This document shows, piece after piece, positions 1 through 6,873 of a DNA stretch of 12,425 nucleotides; within the stretch, counting starts at the first letter, position 1, and each line of letters opens with the position of its first letter. The translations under genes and the position numbers were made by a program. The notes under the pieces were generated by a model. That model ran no database searches. It saw nothing but the letters and a program-made list of their open reading frames with translations, and was not told where the DNA came from. This DNA comes from Candidatus Moranbacteria bacterium UBA2206. Its GTDB lineage: Bacteria; Patescibacteriota; Minisyncoccia; Moranbacterales; UBA2206. The DNA is taken from the NCBI GenBank assembly GCA_002328565.1, contig DCUU01000007.1, positions 1 through 12,425 of the forward strand, in the 5' to 3' direction.

Positions 1-27
1 AATATGTATAATCTGTAAAGTTGCAAC

Positions 28-63
28 AAAAAAAACACGGTCCGAACGCAATGCGCCGGACCG
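28..63 (-). terminator. Rho-independent terminator after valS and the 73-residue gene
   Basis: Read on the minus strand, the 7-bp stem CGGTCCG / CGGACCG (57-63 with 38-44) encloses a small inner CGC-ATT-GCG stem. GTG and a run of eight T (35-28) follow. This is a textbook intrinsic terminator about 40 bases past the stop codon of the last gene, and it closes the valS transcription unit. Nothing recognisable lies between it and the window edge (1-27). Confidence 0.9.
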
Positions 64-104
64 CTCTGTAAAACTAATTTGTAGAGCTCGCTCTATTTAA
101 GAGC

Positions 105-326
105 TTACTCTGAAGATCTTCCTGATTCCCATTTTTTTTCCTTGAGCAATTGTCGTCTTTCCCTTAAGCGAGCAAAGAGAACCTTTTCTAATAATTTAAA
201 CTTTTTCCGGTCATCTTTTATCATTGCAGGACCGGCTAGGGGATTCCTTTGTCCCATCATCAGAAAACAATTAAGGAGATTTTTATCTTTTAACTTTTTT
301 AATCCTGCTTCTGTAAAATCCATCAT
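105..326 (-). CDS. Small basic protein of unknown function (73 aa)
   Basis: I do not recognise this protein. It is rich in Lys and Arg, with a charged C-terminal half from about residue 38 that is probably helical (KDDRKKFKLLEKVLFARLRE). The first half contains LKKLKDKNLLNCFLMMGQRN. There is no signal peptide, membrane segment or cysteine pair. The ATG lies one base after the valS stop codon. An AGAGG Shine-Dalgarno site at 333-337, inside the last codons of valS, is 6 bases upstream. A second ATG follows directly, so the start could be 3 bases later. The good ribosome site, tight coupling to valS and the terminator just downstream argue that it is a real last gene of the operon. Its function cannot be inferred from valS alone. 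Confidence 0.65.
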   Translation of the reverse strand: MMDFTEAGLKKLKDKNLLNCFLMMGQRNPLAGPAMIKDDRKKFKLLEKVLFARLRERRQLLKEKKWESGRSSE

Positions 327-327
327 T

Positions 328-3015
328 TTACACCTCTTTTTTCCCTAAGTTGTTAAGGTTACTGAAAAGTTCTTTCTGTTTTTTCAATTTAGTTTTATAC
401 TCTATCATTTTTGTTTTATTATTGTCAATAATTTCCTTAGGCGCGCTGGCGAGGAAATTTTTGTTGGCGAGAAGGGCGCTATTTTTGGCAATTAAGTTTT
501 CTAGGTTGGCAATTTCTTTGGCAAAATTTTTCTTTTCTTTTTCAACGTCAATTAATTCCGCAATATCCAAAACTATTTTCAAATCTTTTCCAGAAATTTC
601 AATCCCCTGTTTTTTCATATCAGAAAACTTAACTCGCCCCAATTTTTCAATTATTTCTTGATTTTTCAACTTTTGTGAAAATGCGCTGATGATTTCACTT
701 GGCGCAATGCGATAGCTGGAGCGAATATTTCGAATTTTAACAATCATTTCCTGCAAGTTTTGAAATTCTTTTTCTGCTTTTTTATCAATTATTTTTTTGT
801 CACTCACTGGCCATTTTTCAACCATCAATATTCTATTATTTGTAGATTCGCATTTCATTCGCCCGCCTCGCGTCGACGAGCAGTCATCTCCGCGAGTCGA
901 GGCCGGCAGATTCGCATCGCTATATATTTTCTCCGTCACAAAAGGCATAAACGGATGCCAAAGTTTTAAGACTTTGTCTAAAGCATACCCCAAAACTTTG
1001 TCATTTTTTTCGAGTTTGTGAATTTCTAGGTACCACGAAGCCAGCTCATCCCAGGTAAATTTAATGAGAATATTTTCCGCCATGGCAATGTTTTTATTTT
1101 CCAACATTTTTGATGCTTCCAAAATTGCCTGGTTAGTTCGCGAAACAATCCACTGATCAGCCAAGCTCTGGATGTCTTTTTTAGAAATTTTTTCTACCAA
1201 TTCAAATTTATCACTAGAGCTAAAACTATAGCGATAGATATTCCAAAGTTTGGTCACAAAATTTCGATATTTTTCTATTTTTTCTTCATAAAGTCGAGTG
1301 TCTAGTCCGGGAGTTGTGTCGGTAATAAGACTCATGCGAAGCGCATCCGCTCCATACTTCTCAATCATTTGCAAGGGATCAACTCCATTGCCTTTGGATT
1401 TTGACATCTTAAGACCATCTTTATCGCGAATCAGTCCCGTGAAAAATAAATTCTTAAATGGTACCTTGCCCGTTCGATATAGCCCCATCATAATCATCTT
1501 AGAAGCCCAGAAAAAAAGCAGGTCGCGTCCTGTAACCATCATTTCGGTTGAATAAAAATCTTTATAGTCTTTGCCTTTTGGATAACCCAGCGTAGTGTAT
1601 GGCCATTGACCGGAAGAAAACCAAGTGTCAAAAGTGTCTGGATCTTGAGTCAATTCTGTTCCCTTGCATTTCGGACATTTTTTTGGCTTTTCAATCGAAA
1701 CAATATAACTCTCCTCTCCACATTTTTCACAATACCATACTGGAATTTGCGGTCCCCACCAAATTTGGCGCGAAATACACCAATCATGCAAACCCGAAAA
1801 CCAGCCTGTCATTATTTTTCCAAAACTTTTCGGATAAACTTCAATCTTCCCTGTTTTAATTGCTTTCAAAGATTCTTTTTTTAGAGAATATTTTTTCGCA
1901 TCCACATTCACAAACCATTGCTTGGAAATCAAAGGTTCAATAGTTTCCTTACAGCGTTCGCAAATTGATTTATTGATTTCATTTTCTTCTATTTTTTCGA
2001 TAAGACCAAGTTCAGTCAAATCACGCACAATATTTTCCCGTGCCTCTTCAACTTTTTGTCCAACATATTTTCCGCCTAATTTTGTAATCTGCGCTTTTTC
2101 ATCAATCACTTGAATTTCTTGGAGCTTATGATCCTTGCCAATTTGCCAGTCTAGCGGATCGTGGGCTGGGGTAATTTTCACTGCGCCCGTGCCAAATTCC
2201 ATTTCCATTCTTCTATCGGAAATAATTGGAATTTCTCGATTTTGCAAAGGCAAGATAACGATTTTTCCCACTAATTTTTCAAAGCGCTTGTCTTTTGGAT
2301 TAACTGCCACGGCCGTGTCACCCAGCATTGTTTCTGGTCTTGTGGTCGCAACTATAATAAACTGCTTAGAATCTTTCAGTGGATATTTTATGTAATACAA
2401 CTTTCCCGCTGTTTTTTTATGAAGCACTTCCACATCTGAAAGTGCAGTAGCGCATCTGGGACACCAGTTAATTATTCTTTCTCCGCGATAAATCATCCCG
2501 TCTTTTTCCATTTTGACAAAAGTTTCCAATGCCCGAGAAAGAACGTCTGGATCGAGTGTGAATTTTTCTCGCGACCAATCCGCGCTGATACCGATTTTCT
2601 TTTCTTGCGCGCGCATATAATTTGACCTATCAATACAAAAGTCATAAATCTCCTTGTAGAATTTTTCTCGCCCTAAATCATATCGGGAAATCCCTCGCTC
2701 CTCTTTTATTTTCCTTTCATAAACTACTTGCGACTGAATTCCAGCGTGATCCTTTCCAGGATATAGCAAAACCTTCTCACCTTTCATGCGGTGATAGCGA
2801 CCAAAAATATCCATCACGGTGTAACCCGAAGCGTGACCAAGATGAAGCTCTCCATTAGCATTCGGTGGTGGTAAGATATTACAATATTTTTTTCGATTTT
2901 TATCTTCAGCCCAAGGCTGACAGGTATCCGGATTGAAAAACCCACTCTCCTCCCAGAGCTTATATATCCCATCCTCATATTTATTCGCTTCGTATGTTTT
3001 TGGAATTTCTGGCAT
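328..3015 (-). CDS. valS: Valine--tRNA ligase (895 aa)
   Basis: This class I synthetase attaches valine to tRNA-Val in the cytoplasm. The HIGH-type motif is HLGH (58-61) and KMSKS lies at 536-540. The editing domain begins near ATTRPETMLGDTAV, and DTFDTWFSSGQWP is characteristic of ValS. Zinc-binding cysteine pairs are at 185/188 (CPRC), 429/432 and 447/450. The C-terminal 70 or so residues form the Lys/Glu-rich coiled-coil arm typical of ValS. Length is within the usual range for the family. The ATG has no Shine-Dalgarno site, but a promoter-like sequence ends 6 bases upstream, suggesting a leaderless mRNA. Between the anticodon-binding domain segment PFVTEKIYS and NNRILMVEKWP there is an extra stretch of about 25 residues (roughly 700-724, ASTRGDDC...) encoded by a palindromic insertion. 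I recognise no counterpart of it in ValS. Confidence 0.97.
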   Translation of the reverse strand: MPEIPKTYEANKYEDGIYKLWEESGFFNPDTCQPWAEDKNRKKYCNILPPPNANGELHLGHASGYTVMDIFGRYHRMKGEKVLLYPGKDHAGIQSQVVYERKIKEERGISRYDLGREKFYKEIYDFCIDRSNYMRAQEKKIGISADWSREKFTLDPDVLSRALETFVKMEKDGMIYRGERIINWCPRCATALSDVEVLHKKTAGKLYYIKYPLKDSKQFIIVATTRPETMLGDTAVAVNPKDKRFEKLVGKIVILPLQNREIPIISDRRMEMEFGTGAVKITPAHDPLDWQIGKDHKLQEIQVIDEKAQITKLGGKYVGQKVEEARENIVRDLTELGLIEKIEENEINKSICERCKETIEPLISKQWFVNVDAKKYSLKKESLKAIKTGKIEVYPKSFGKIMTGWFSGLHDWCISRQIWWGPQIPVWYCEKCGEESYIVSIEKPKKCPKCKGTELTQDPDTFDTWFSSGQWPYTTLGYPKGKDYKDFYSTEMMVTGRDLLFFWASKMIMMGLYRTGKVPFKNLFFTGLIRDKDGLKMSKSKGNGVDPLQMIEKYGADALRMSLITDTTPGLDTRLYEEKIEKYRNFVTKLWNIYRYSFSSSDKFELVEKISKKDIQSLADQWIVSRTNQAILEASKMLENKNIAMAENILIKFTWDELASWYLEIHKLEKNDKVLGYALDKVLKLWHPFMPFVTEKIYSDANLPASTRGDDCSSTRGGRMKCESTNNRILMVEKWPVSDKKIIDKKAEKEFQNLQEMIVKIRNIRSSYRIAPSEIISAFSQKLKNQEIIEKLGRVKFSDMKKQGIEISGKDLKIVLDIAELIDVEKEKKNFAKEIANLENLIAKNSALLANKNFLASAPKEIIDNNKTKMIEYKTKLKKQKELFSNLNNLGKKEV
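844..917. repeat. Palindromic insertion inside valS, flanked by 10-bp direct repeats
   Basis: Two 20-base arms (861-880 and 888-907) are complementary at 15 of 20 positions around a 7-base loop. CCTCG/CGAGG and CTCGCG/CGCGAG are alternative perfect sub-stems. The arms are markedly GC-rich against the AT-rich gene. The 10-mer AGATTCGCAT occurs exactly at 844-853 and again at 908-917, like a target-site duplication. The frame stays open and adds roughly 25 residues to ValS. The direct repeats are 64 bases apart, which is not a multiple of three, so the two copies are read in different frames. Confidence 0.75.
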
Positions 3016-3021
3016 AATTTA

Positions 3022-3050
3022 ATTTAAGATTAAGTTAAAAATGAAATCAA
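3022..3050 (-). promoter_or_regulatory. Putative promoter giving leaderless valS mRNA
   Basis: On the minus strand TTGATT (3050-3045) is followed by a 17-base spacer and TTAAAT (3027-3022). Each box matches the sigma70 consensus at 4 of 6 positions. The -10 box ends 6 bases before the valS ATG, so transcription would start at or next to the start codon. This is the same geometry as at pheS. The region is very AT-rich, so a chance match is possible. Confidence 0.5.
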
Positions 3051-3068
3051 TTAATAATTGTGTTAATT

Positions 3069-3102
3069 AGCATAAGAAGGCACTGTTTTGCCTCCTTATG
3101 CT
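3069..3102 (-). terminator. 14-bp hairpin between the 48-aa gene and valS, probable terminator
   Basis: The arms AGCATAAG..AGGCA and TGCCT..CTTATGCT form a 14-bp stem with a 6-base loop. The one imperfect pair is a G-U wobble in minus-strand RNA but an A-C mismatch in plus-strand RNA, so the minus transcript folds better. The minus-strand tail is AT-rich but lacks a clean T run; the six T (3104-3109) lie on the plus-strand side. Its position, after the 48-residue gene and just before the valS promoter, fits termination of the pheST unit. Transcript-end stabilisation or a plus-strand terminator are alternatives. Confidence 0.55.
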
Positions 3103-3120
3103 ATTTTTTATGCAGGATTT

Positions 3121-3267
3121 TTATTTAATTAGATAGGGTGCTAACTTTTCGCCCTTTTTTATAAGTTTCATCCCGCACTTTCGACAGATTTTTACCCCCT
3201 TATAGTCATAAATTGGAGGCCTCCCGCATTGTCTATGCACCCTATTCATCATACATCCTTTAGACAT
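3121..3267 (-). CDS. 48-aa cysteine-containing (zinc-ribbon-like) protein
   Basis: This is a short gene in the 289-base gap between pheT and valS. It starts MSKGCMMNRVHRQCGRPP and continues IYDYKGVKICRKCGMKLIKKG, ending with TAA. Cysteines are at 5, 14, 28 and 31, with His 11. The CRKC pair at 28-31 together with C14 (and C5 or H11) could bind one zinc ion in a knuckle or ribbon fold. The protein is strongly basic, which fits a nucleic-acid or ribosome contact, but that is inference. The start is supported by an AAGGAG Shine-Dalgarno site (3277-3282) 9 bases upstream, the best ribosome site in the window. The gap to the pheT stop is 37 bases, so it is probably the third cistron of the pheST unit. 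I do not recognise the family. Confidence 0.7.
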   Translation of the reverse strand: MSKGCMMNRVHRQCGRPPIYDYKGVKICRKCGMKLIKKGEKLAPYLIK

Positions 3268-3304
3268 TCTCCATCTCTCCTTTTTTGATTGTGGCTATAT
3301 TAAA

Positions 3305-5728
3305 TCACTTCCTGATCTCTAATTTTAATTCTTTTTCTAAAGAACTCACAATTTTCCCCATCACTTCATCCGCTTCCTTATTCTCCAATGTTCGCTCGCT
3401 AGCGCCGAATTCAATATGGTAGGCGAAGCTGGTCACTCCGTCTTTGAAAAAGACGTCAAACATTTCGACACTCAACACTAAATTTCCGCCAATTTTTTTG
3501 ATTAGCTTTTGAATTTCTATGGCTTTAGTTTCGCCTTTGGCGAGCATGGAAATGTCCCGCGTTATGGTTGGGAATTTCTGCAAAGCCTTATAGACAATTT
3601 CTTTTTGAGAAATTTTCAAAAGTTTTTCCGTGTCCAATTCGCAAATCGCCACTCTTTTTCCAATTTTATATTTTCCCAAAACCAAAGGATTGATCTCCCC
3701 TATCATTCCGATTTTTTCTTCGCCTATCAAAATTTCTGCACTTCGCGATGGATGCCAAGTTCGTGGGGACTTAGTCTCCATTATGGAGACTAAGTCCCCA
3801 GCTACGCCCAGCTTCTCCAATAAATTTTCCGCTGTGCCTTTTAGATTATAAAAAGTTTCCGCATTTTTGTCTTTTTCCAAAACCTGCGCCATCACGAGCA
3901 TTCTTTTTTCTTCTATTGCATTATTATTTGGATAATAAGTTTTGCCAATTTCAAAAATATTGAAACTTTCAAAATTCTTGAGATTAGTTTTGATATTTTT
4001 CAAAATATTTGGGATAAGACTCACTCGAACATGTTTTTGATCAGGATTCATCGGACTGGAAAGTTCGAAATGCTTTATCCCGTGGACTACCGCCTTTGGC
4101 GGTTGTTGCGAAGCAACATAGTCCATGGGGTGAATGCCATCCAATCCACAATTCTTGGCATCCATCTCAGAATAAAAAGAATAATTATACATTTCATCAA
4201 AGCCAAAGCCAACCGCAATTTCTCCTAATCTTCGCTCAAAAGACAAAACTTCATTTATCTTAGCGGGAATAACAGATTCAACAAGCGGTCTTGGCTCAAT
4301 TTTTTCATATCCCCAAATGCGCCCAATTTCTTCAATCAAATCTTCTTGAGTTTTAAGATCGACTCTATAAGTTGGAGCTTCTGCGATAAGTTTATTTCCA
4401 CTTAAGTTAGTTTTTATTCCTAATAGATTCAAAATCTTGATTACATCTTTTTTGGGAATATTTTCACCCAAAAGATTATTCACATATTCCAAATCTAATT
4501 TTATCTTACAAGGCTTGGTTTTATTTGGATAAACATCAATCACTCCCTCGAGCTTTGCGCTAGCGGTGTGCTCCAAAACTTCCACAATTCTGACAATAGC
4601 TTTTTCCGCTAAATTTGGATCAATTTCTTTTTCAAAACGATCAGAAGATTCAGTTTTAACGCCCAGTCTTGTTCTTGAACGCCTAACATTAACGGCATCA
4701 AAATTAGCCGCTTCCAAAATTATCGTTTTAGTATTTTCATTTATCCCAGAATCTTTTCCACCCATAATTCCAGCTAGCGCCAACGGCGTTTCGCCGTTTG
4801 TAATGAGTAAATCGGAATTATTCAATTCTAAAATAGATTCGTCTAATAAAACTAATTTTTCTTTATCTTTTGCTCTTCTAACAATAATTTGTAACTTATT
4901 TTTGTTTGAAATTTTCTCTGCGTTAAAAGCGTGGAGTGGTTGGCCAAGCTCCAGCATCACATAATTTGTCGCGTCAACCACATTATTAATTGGACGAATT
5001 CCAGAAGATTCTAATCTTTGCTTCATCCAACTTGGCGAATCTTTGATTTCCACATTTTCCATTACTGCACCGATATAGCGAGAACATAGCTTCTTATCTT
5101 CTATTTTTACGGTTAATTTTTTGGATTTTTTGCTTGGCAATTTCAATCCGTCAAAATCATATTCAAAATTTCTATTTTCCAGCACTGAAATTTCTCGCGC
5201 CACGCCAACATGACTGATTACATCGTGCGCTCGATCAGGCAAAACCTTAATTTCAAAAATCGCGTCATCTTCTACGCCTAAATATTTTTTAGCCGGCTCG
5301 CCAATTTTAGCCTTAGAATCCAAAATAAAAATTCCGCTATGATCAGTTCCGAGTCCCAACTCGTCCAACGCACAAAGCATGCCAAAAGATTTCTCTCCAC
5401 GAATTTCGGCTTCTTTGATTTCAATTCCATTTGGCAATTTTGCTCCAACCAAAGCTACTGGAACTTTTTGGCCAACTTCAATGTTTTTTGCCCCGCAAAC
5501 AATATCCAGTTTTTTATTTCCAATATCAATTTTTGTTAGTTGCAACTTATCCGCATTAGGATGCTTTCTGATTTCCAAAATCTTCCCCACCACCACTCCG
5601 TCAAAATTCCATTTTTTTTCTTCCATCCCCTCAATTTCCAACGAATGCATCGTCAAAAGCTCCCTCACTTTTTCTGGGGATAATTTTGTGTCCGATAATT
5701 CCTTTAGCCAATTGTATGAATATTTCAT
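3305..5728 (-). CDS. pheT: Phenylalanine--tRNA ligase beta subunit (807 aa)
   Basis: This is the beta chain of the alpha2-beta2 PheRS. It starts MKYSYNWLKEL, as is typical, and has the EMAP/OB-type tRNA-binding domain at about 43-150 (VVVGKILEIRKHPNADKLQL). The B3/B4 editing region follows (NVVDATNYVMLELGQPLHAF), then the B5 domain, the catalytic-like domain (YNYSFYSEMD ... SSPMNPDQKHVRVSLIPNIL) and a C-terminal ferredoxin-fold anticodon-binding domain (FPTITRDISML to the end). The ATG lies 3 bases after the pheS stop with no Shine-Dalgarno site, so translation is probably coupled to pheS. The stop is TGA, the only normal gene here using it. Two palindromic insertions add residues 534-550 and 644-655 at places where I expect no such residues in the family, lengthening the protein slightly without breaking it. 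Confidence 0.97.
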   Translation of the reverse strand: MKYSYNWLKELSDTKLSPEKVRELLTMHSLEIEGMEEKKWNFDGVVVGKILEIRKHPNADKLQLTKIDIGNKKLDIVCGAKNIEVGQKVPVALVGAKLPNGIEIKEAEIRGEKSFGMLCALDELGLGTDHSGIFILDSKAKIGEPAKKYLGVEDDAIFEIKVLPDRAHDVISHVGVAREISVLENRNFEYDFDGLKLPSKKSKKLTVKIEDKKLCSRYIGAVMENVEIKDSPSWMKQRLESSGIRPINNVVDATNYVMLELGQPLHAFNAEKISNKNKLQIIVRRAKDKEKLVLLDESILELNNSDLLITNGETPLALAGIMGGKDSGINENTKTIILEAANFDAVNVRRSRTRLGVKTESSDRFEKEIDPNLAEKAIVRIVEVLEHTASAKLEGVIDVYPNKTKPCKIKLDLEYVNNLLGENIPKKDVIKILNLLGIKTNLSGNKLIAEAPTYRVDLKTQEDLIEEIGRIWGYEKIEPRPLVESVIPAKINEVLSFERRLGEIAVGFGFDEMYNYSFYSEMDAKNCGLDGIHPMDYVASQQPPKAVVHGIKHFELSSPMNPDQKHVRVSLIPNILKNIKTNLKNFESFNIFEIGKTYYPNNNAIEEKRMLVMAQVLEKDKNAETFYNLKGTAENLLEKLGVAGDLVSIMETKSPRTWHPSRSAEILIGEEKIGMIGEINPLVLGKYKIGKRVAICELDTEKLLKISQKEIVYKALQKFPTITRDISMLAKGETKAIEIQKLIKKIGGNLVLSVEMFDVFFKDGVTSFAYHIEFGASERTLENKEADEVMGKIVSSLEKELKLEIRK
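3764..3800. repeat. Perfect 18-bp inverted repeat inserted in pheT
   Basis: TGGGGACTTAGTCTCCAT (3764-3781) is followed by one base and then its exact reverse complement (3783-3800). In pheT it encodes GDLVSIMETKSP (residues 644-655), sitting between the end of ..LEKLGVA and RTWHPSRSAEI, a stretch normally close to the conserved ..HP.R.AEI motif. A 37-base perfect palindrome inside a coding sequence is very unlikely to be selected for protein reasons. It looks like an inserted element. There is no T run, so it is not a terminator. Confidence 0.85.
4079..4129. repeat. Three-way-junction palindromic element inserted in pheT (51 bp)
   Basis: The outer stem is CCCGTGGACT (4079-4088) with AGTCCATGGG (4120-4129), ten pairs with one G-T wobble. 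It encloses two complete hairpins placed end to end: ACCGCC-TTT-GGCGGT (4089-4103) and TGTTGC-GAA-GCAACA (4104-4118). One unpaired base remains. The element is exactly 17 codons and encodes PheT residues 534-550 (PMDYVASQQPPKAVVHG), between ..NCGLDGIH and IKHFELSSPMNPDQ. The order of stems is that of a truncated cloverleaf, but there is no tRNA-like consensus. Confidence 0.85.
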
Positions 5729-5731
5729 AAT

Positions 5732-6799
5732 TTAAAATTGTTTAACAAATCTTAGGTCTCCCGAATGAAATAACCTCACATCATCAATTTTATATTTCAT
5801 CATCGCCAATCGCTCCAAACCAAACCCCCACGCAAAGCCTTGGTATTTATTTCTTAGGTACCCTGCGGAAACAAAAACATTTTGATTTACCATTCCAGCG
5901 CCACCGATTTCTAGCCAACCTCCACCTTTGCAAGCACGACAGCCCTTGCCACCACAAACCGTGCAAGAGATATCAAATTCAAACCCTGGTTCAACAAAAG
6001 GAAAATAGCTTGGACGAAGTCGCACAGTCACATTTTGTTTGAAAAAAGCGGAAAAAAATTCTTGCGCGGTAAATTTTAAATTTCCTACATTGACATTTTC
6101 TCCGACAATCAAAGCTTCGAATTGATAGAAAGTATGATCGTGTGTAGTATCAGTCGCTTCTCGGCGATAACATTTCCCTGGAACAATAATTCGAAGTGGT
6201 GGTTTGTTTTTTTCCATATATCTCGCCTGAACTGCCGAGGTTTGTGATCTCATAGATAAGCTTTCTTCATTATTTTCTTTATTAACTTTTGACTTTTGAC
6301 TTTTTACTTTCTGGCGAAGCCAAAATGTATCTTGCATATCGCGCGCTGGGTGATCTTTTGGAATATTTAAGGCATCAAAATTATACCAACCAGTCTCCAC
6401 TTCCGGTCCATCGGCAATCTCATATCCCATCGAAACAAAAATATCTTCGATGTCACGGCGCACCAATGAAATCGGATTGAAATGCCCCGCGTTTTTTTTC
6501 TTTCCTGGGATTGTCACATCAATTTTTTCTTTCTCGGCGTCAAAAGAATTTTCGGAAATTTCCTGCCGTTTATTTTTGATTATTTCCCAAATTTGATTTT
6601 TAGTATTATTGGCCAATTCTCCAATTTGTTTTTTTTCTTCCGAACTCAAATCTTTGAGACTTTTCAAAATTGCGATAAATTCACTCTTTCGACCAGTGTA
6701 CTTTTTTTCCAATTCAAAAAGAGCCTCGTCGCTCGGCTTTACCCTCTCGATTTCCGCCAAAAACTGCTTCTTCAAATTTTCAATTTTTTCCTTTAACAT
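5732..6799 (-). CDS. pheS: Phenylalanine--tRNA ligase alpha subunit (355 aa)
   Basis: This is the catalytic class II alpha chain, which forms Phe-AMP and charges tRNA-Phe together with PheT. The N-terminal 100 residues form the usual coiled-coil tRNA-binding arm. Motif 1 lies near HFNPISLVRRDIEDIFVSMGY, motif 2 is CYRREATDTTHDHTFYQFE, and motif 3 is the C-terminal AWGFGLERLAMMKY. A cysteine cluster at 279, 282, 287 and 290 (CTVCGGKGCRAC) followed by GGWLEIGGAGMV is as in many bacterial PheS. The ATG has no Shine-Dalgarno site and lies 6 bases after a good -10 box, so the mRNA may be leaderless. About 20 extra residues (roughly 163-184, KVKSQKSKVNKENNEESLSM) follow DTFWLRQ, before the conserved SQTSAVQARYM. 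They contain a 7-base tandem repeat. Confidence 0.97.
   Translation of the reverse strand: MLKEKIENLKKQFLAEIERVKPSDEALFELEKKYTGRKSEFIAILKSLKDLSSEEKKQIGELANNTKNQIWEIIKNKRQEISENSFDAEKEKIDVTIPGKKKNAGHFNPISLVRRDIEDIFVSMGYEIADGPEVETGWYNFDALNIPKDHPARDMQDTFWLRQKVKSQKSKVNKENNEESLSMRSQTSAVQARYMEKNKPPLRIIVPGKCYRREATDTTHDHTFYQFEALIVGENVNVGNLKFTAQEFFSAFFKQNVTVRLRPSYFPFVEPGFEFDISCTVCGGKGCRACKGGGWLEIGGAGMVNQNVFVSAGYLRNKYQGFAWGFGLERLAMMKYKIDDVRLFHSGDLRFVKQF
6284..6310. repeat. 7-base tandem repeat inside pheS
   Basis: On the minus strand the unit AAAAGTC is present in about three copies (AAAAGTC, AAAAGTC, AAAAGTT), preceded by a degenerate AAAGT. The unit is not a multiple of three, so a change of one copy would shift the frame of pheS, whereas three copies add seven codons. 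It encodes the extra Lys/Ser-rich stretch KVKSQKSKV. Confidence 0.7.
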
Positions 6800-6805
6800 A
6801 ATACT

Positions 6806-6834
6806 ATTTTAGCTATAAACTAGAAAAAAGTCAA
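6806..6834 (-). promoter_or_regulatory. Sigma70-like promoter for leaderless pheST mRNA
   Basis: On the minus strand TTGACT (6834-6829, 5 of 6 matches) is followed by a 17-base spacer and TAAAAT (6811-6806, 5 of 6 matches). The pheS ATG starts 6 bases after the -10 box, leaving essentially no room for a leader or ribosome site. The -35 box overlaps the end of the T run of the preceding terminator. This is the best promoter in the window. Confidence 0.75.
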
Positions 6835-6861
6835 AAAAAGACGGCCCAACTCTTGGCCGTC
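6833..6861 (-). terminator. Rho-independent terminator after the secDF unit
   Basis: On the minus strand GACGGCC (6861-6855) and GGCCGTC (6846-6840) form a perfect 7-bp stem with an 8-base loop. Seven T follow (6839-6833). It starts 12 bases after the stop codon of the SHOCT-like gene and separates the Sec unit from pheST. Confidence 0.92.
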
Positions 6862-6873
6862 ATAAATTTATTT

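Noticed and set aside
3016..3110. T-box or other tRNA-sensing leader before valS
   Set aside because: Only about 50 bases lie between the hairpin and the ATG, with no T-box consensus or specifier stem, and the likely transcript starts at the ATG.
3764..3800. CRISPR repeat or intrinsic terminator in pheT
   Set aside because: There is a single copy with no spacers, no T run follows, and the pheT frame continues through it.
4079..4129. tRNA gene or fragment in pheT
   Set aside because: The fold has three stems but lacks the T-loop GTTCRA, the D-loop pattern, a 7-base anticodon loop and the length of a tRNA.
4566..4964. 132-codon open frame on the plus strand
   Set aside because: It is antisense to conserved pheT B3/B4 sequence, with no ribosome site or promoter. 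It is a shadow, as are the other plus-strand frames in the window.
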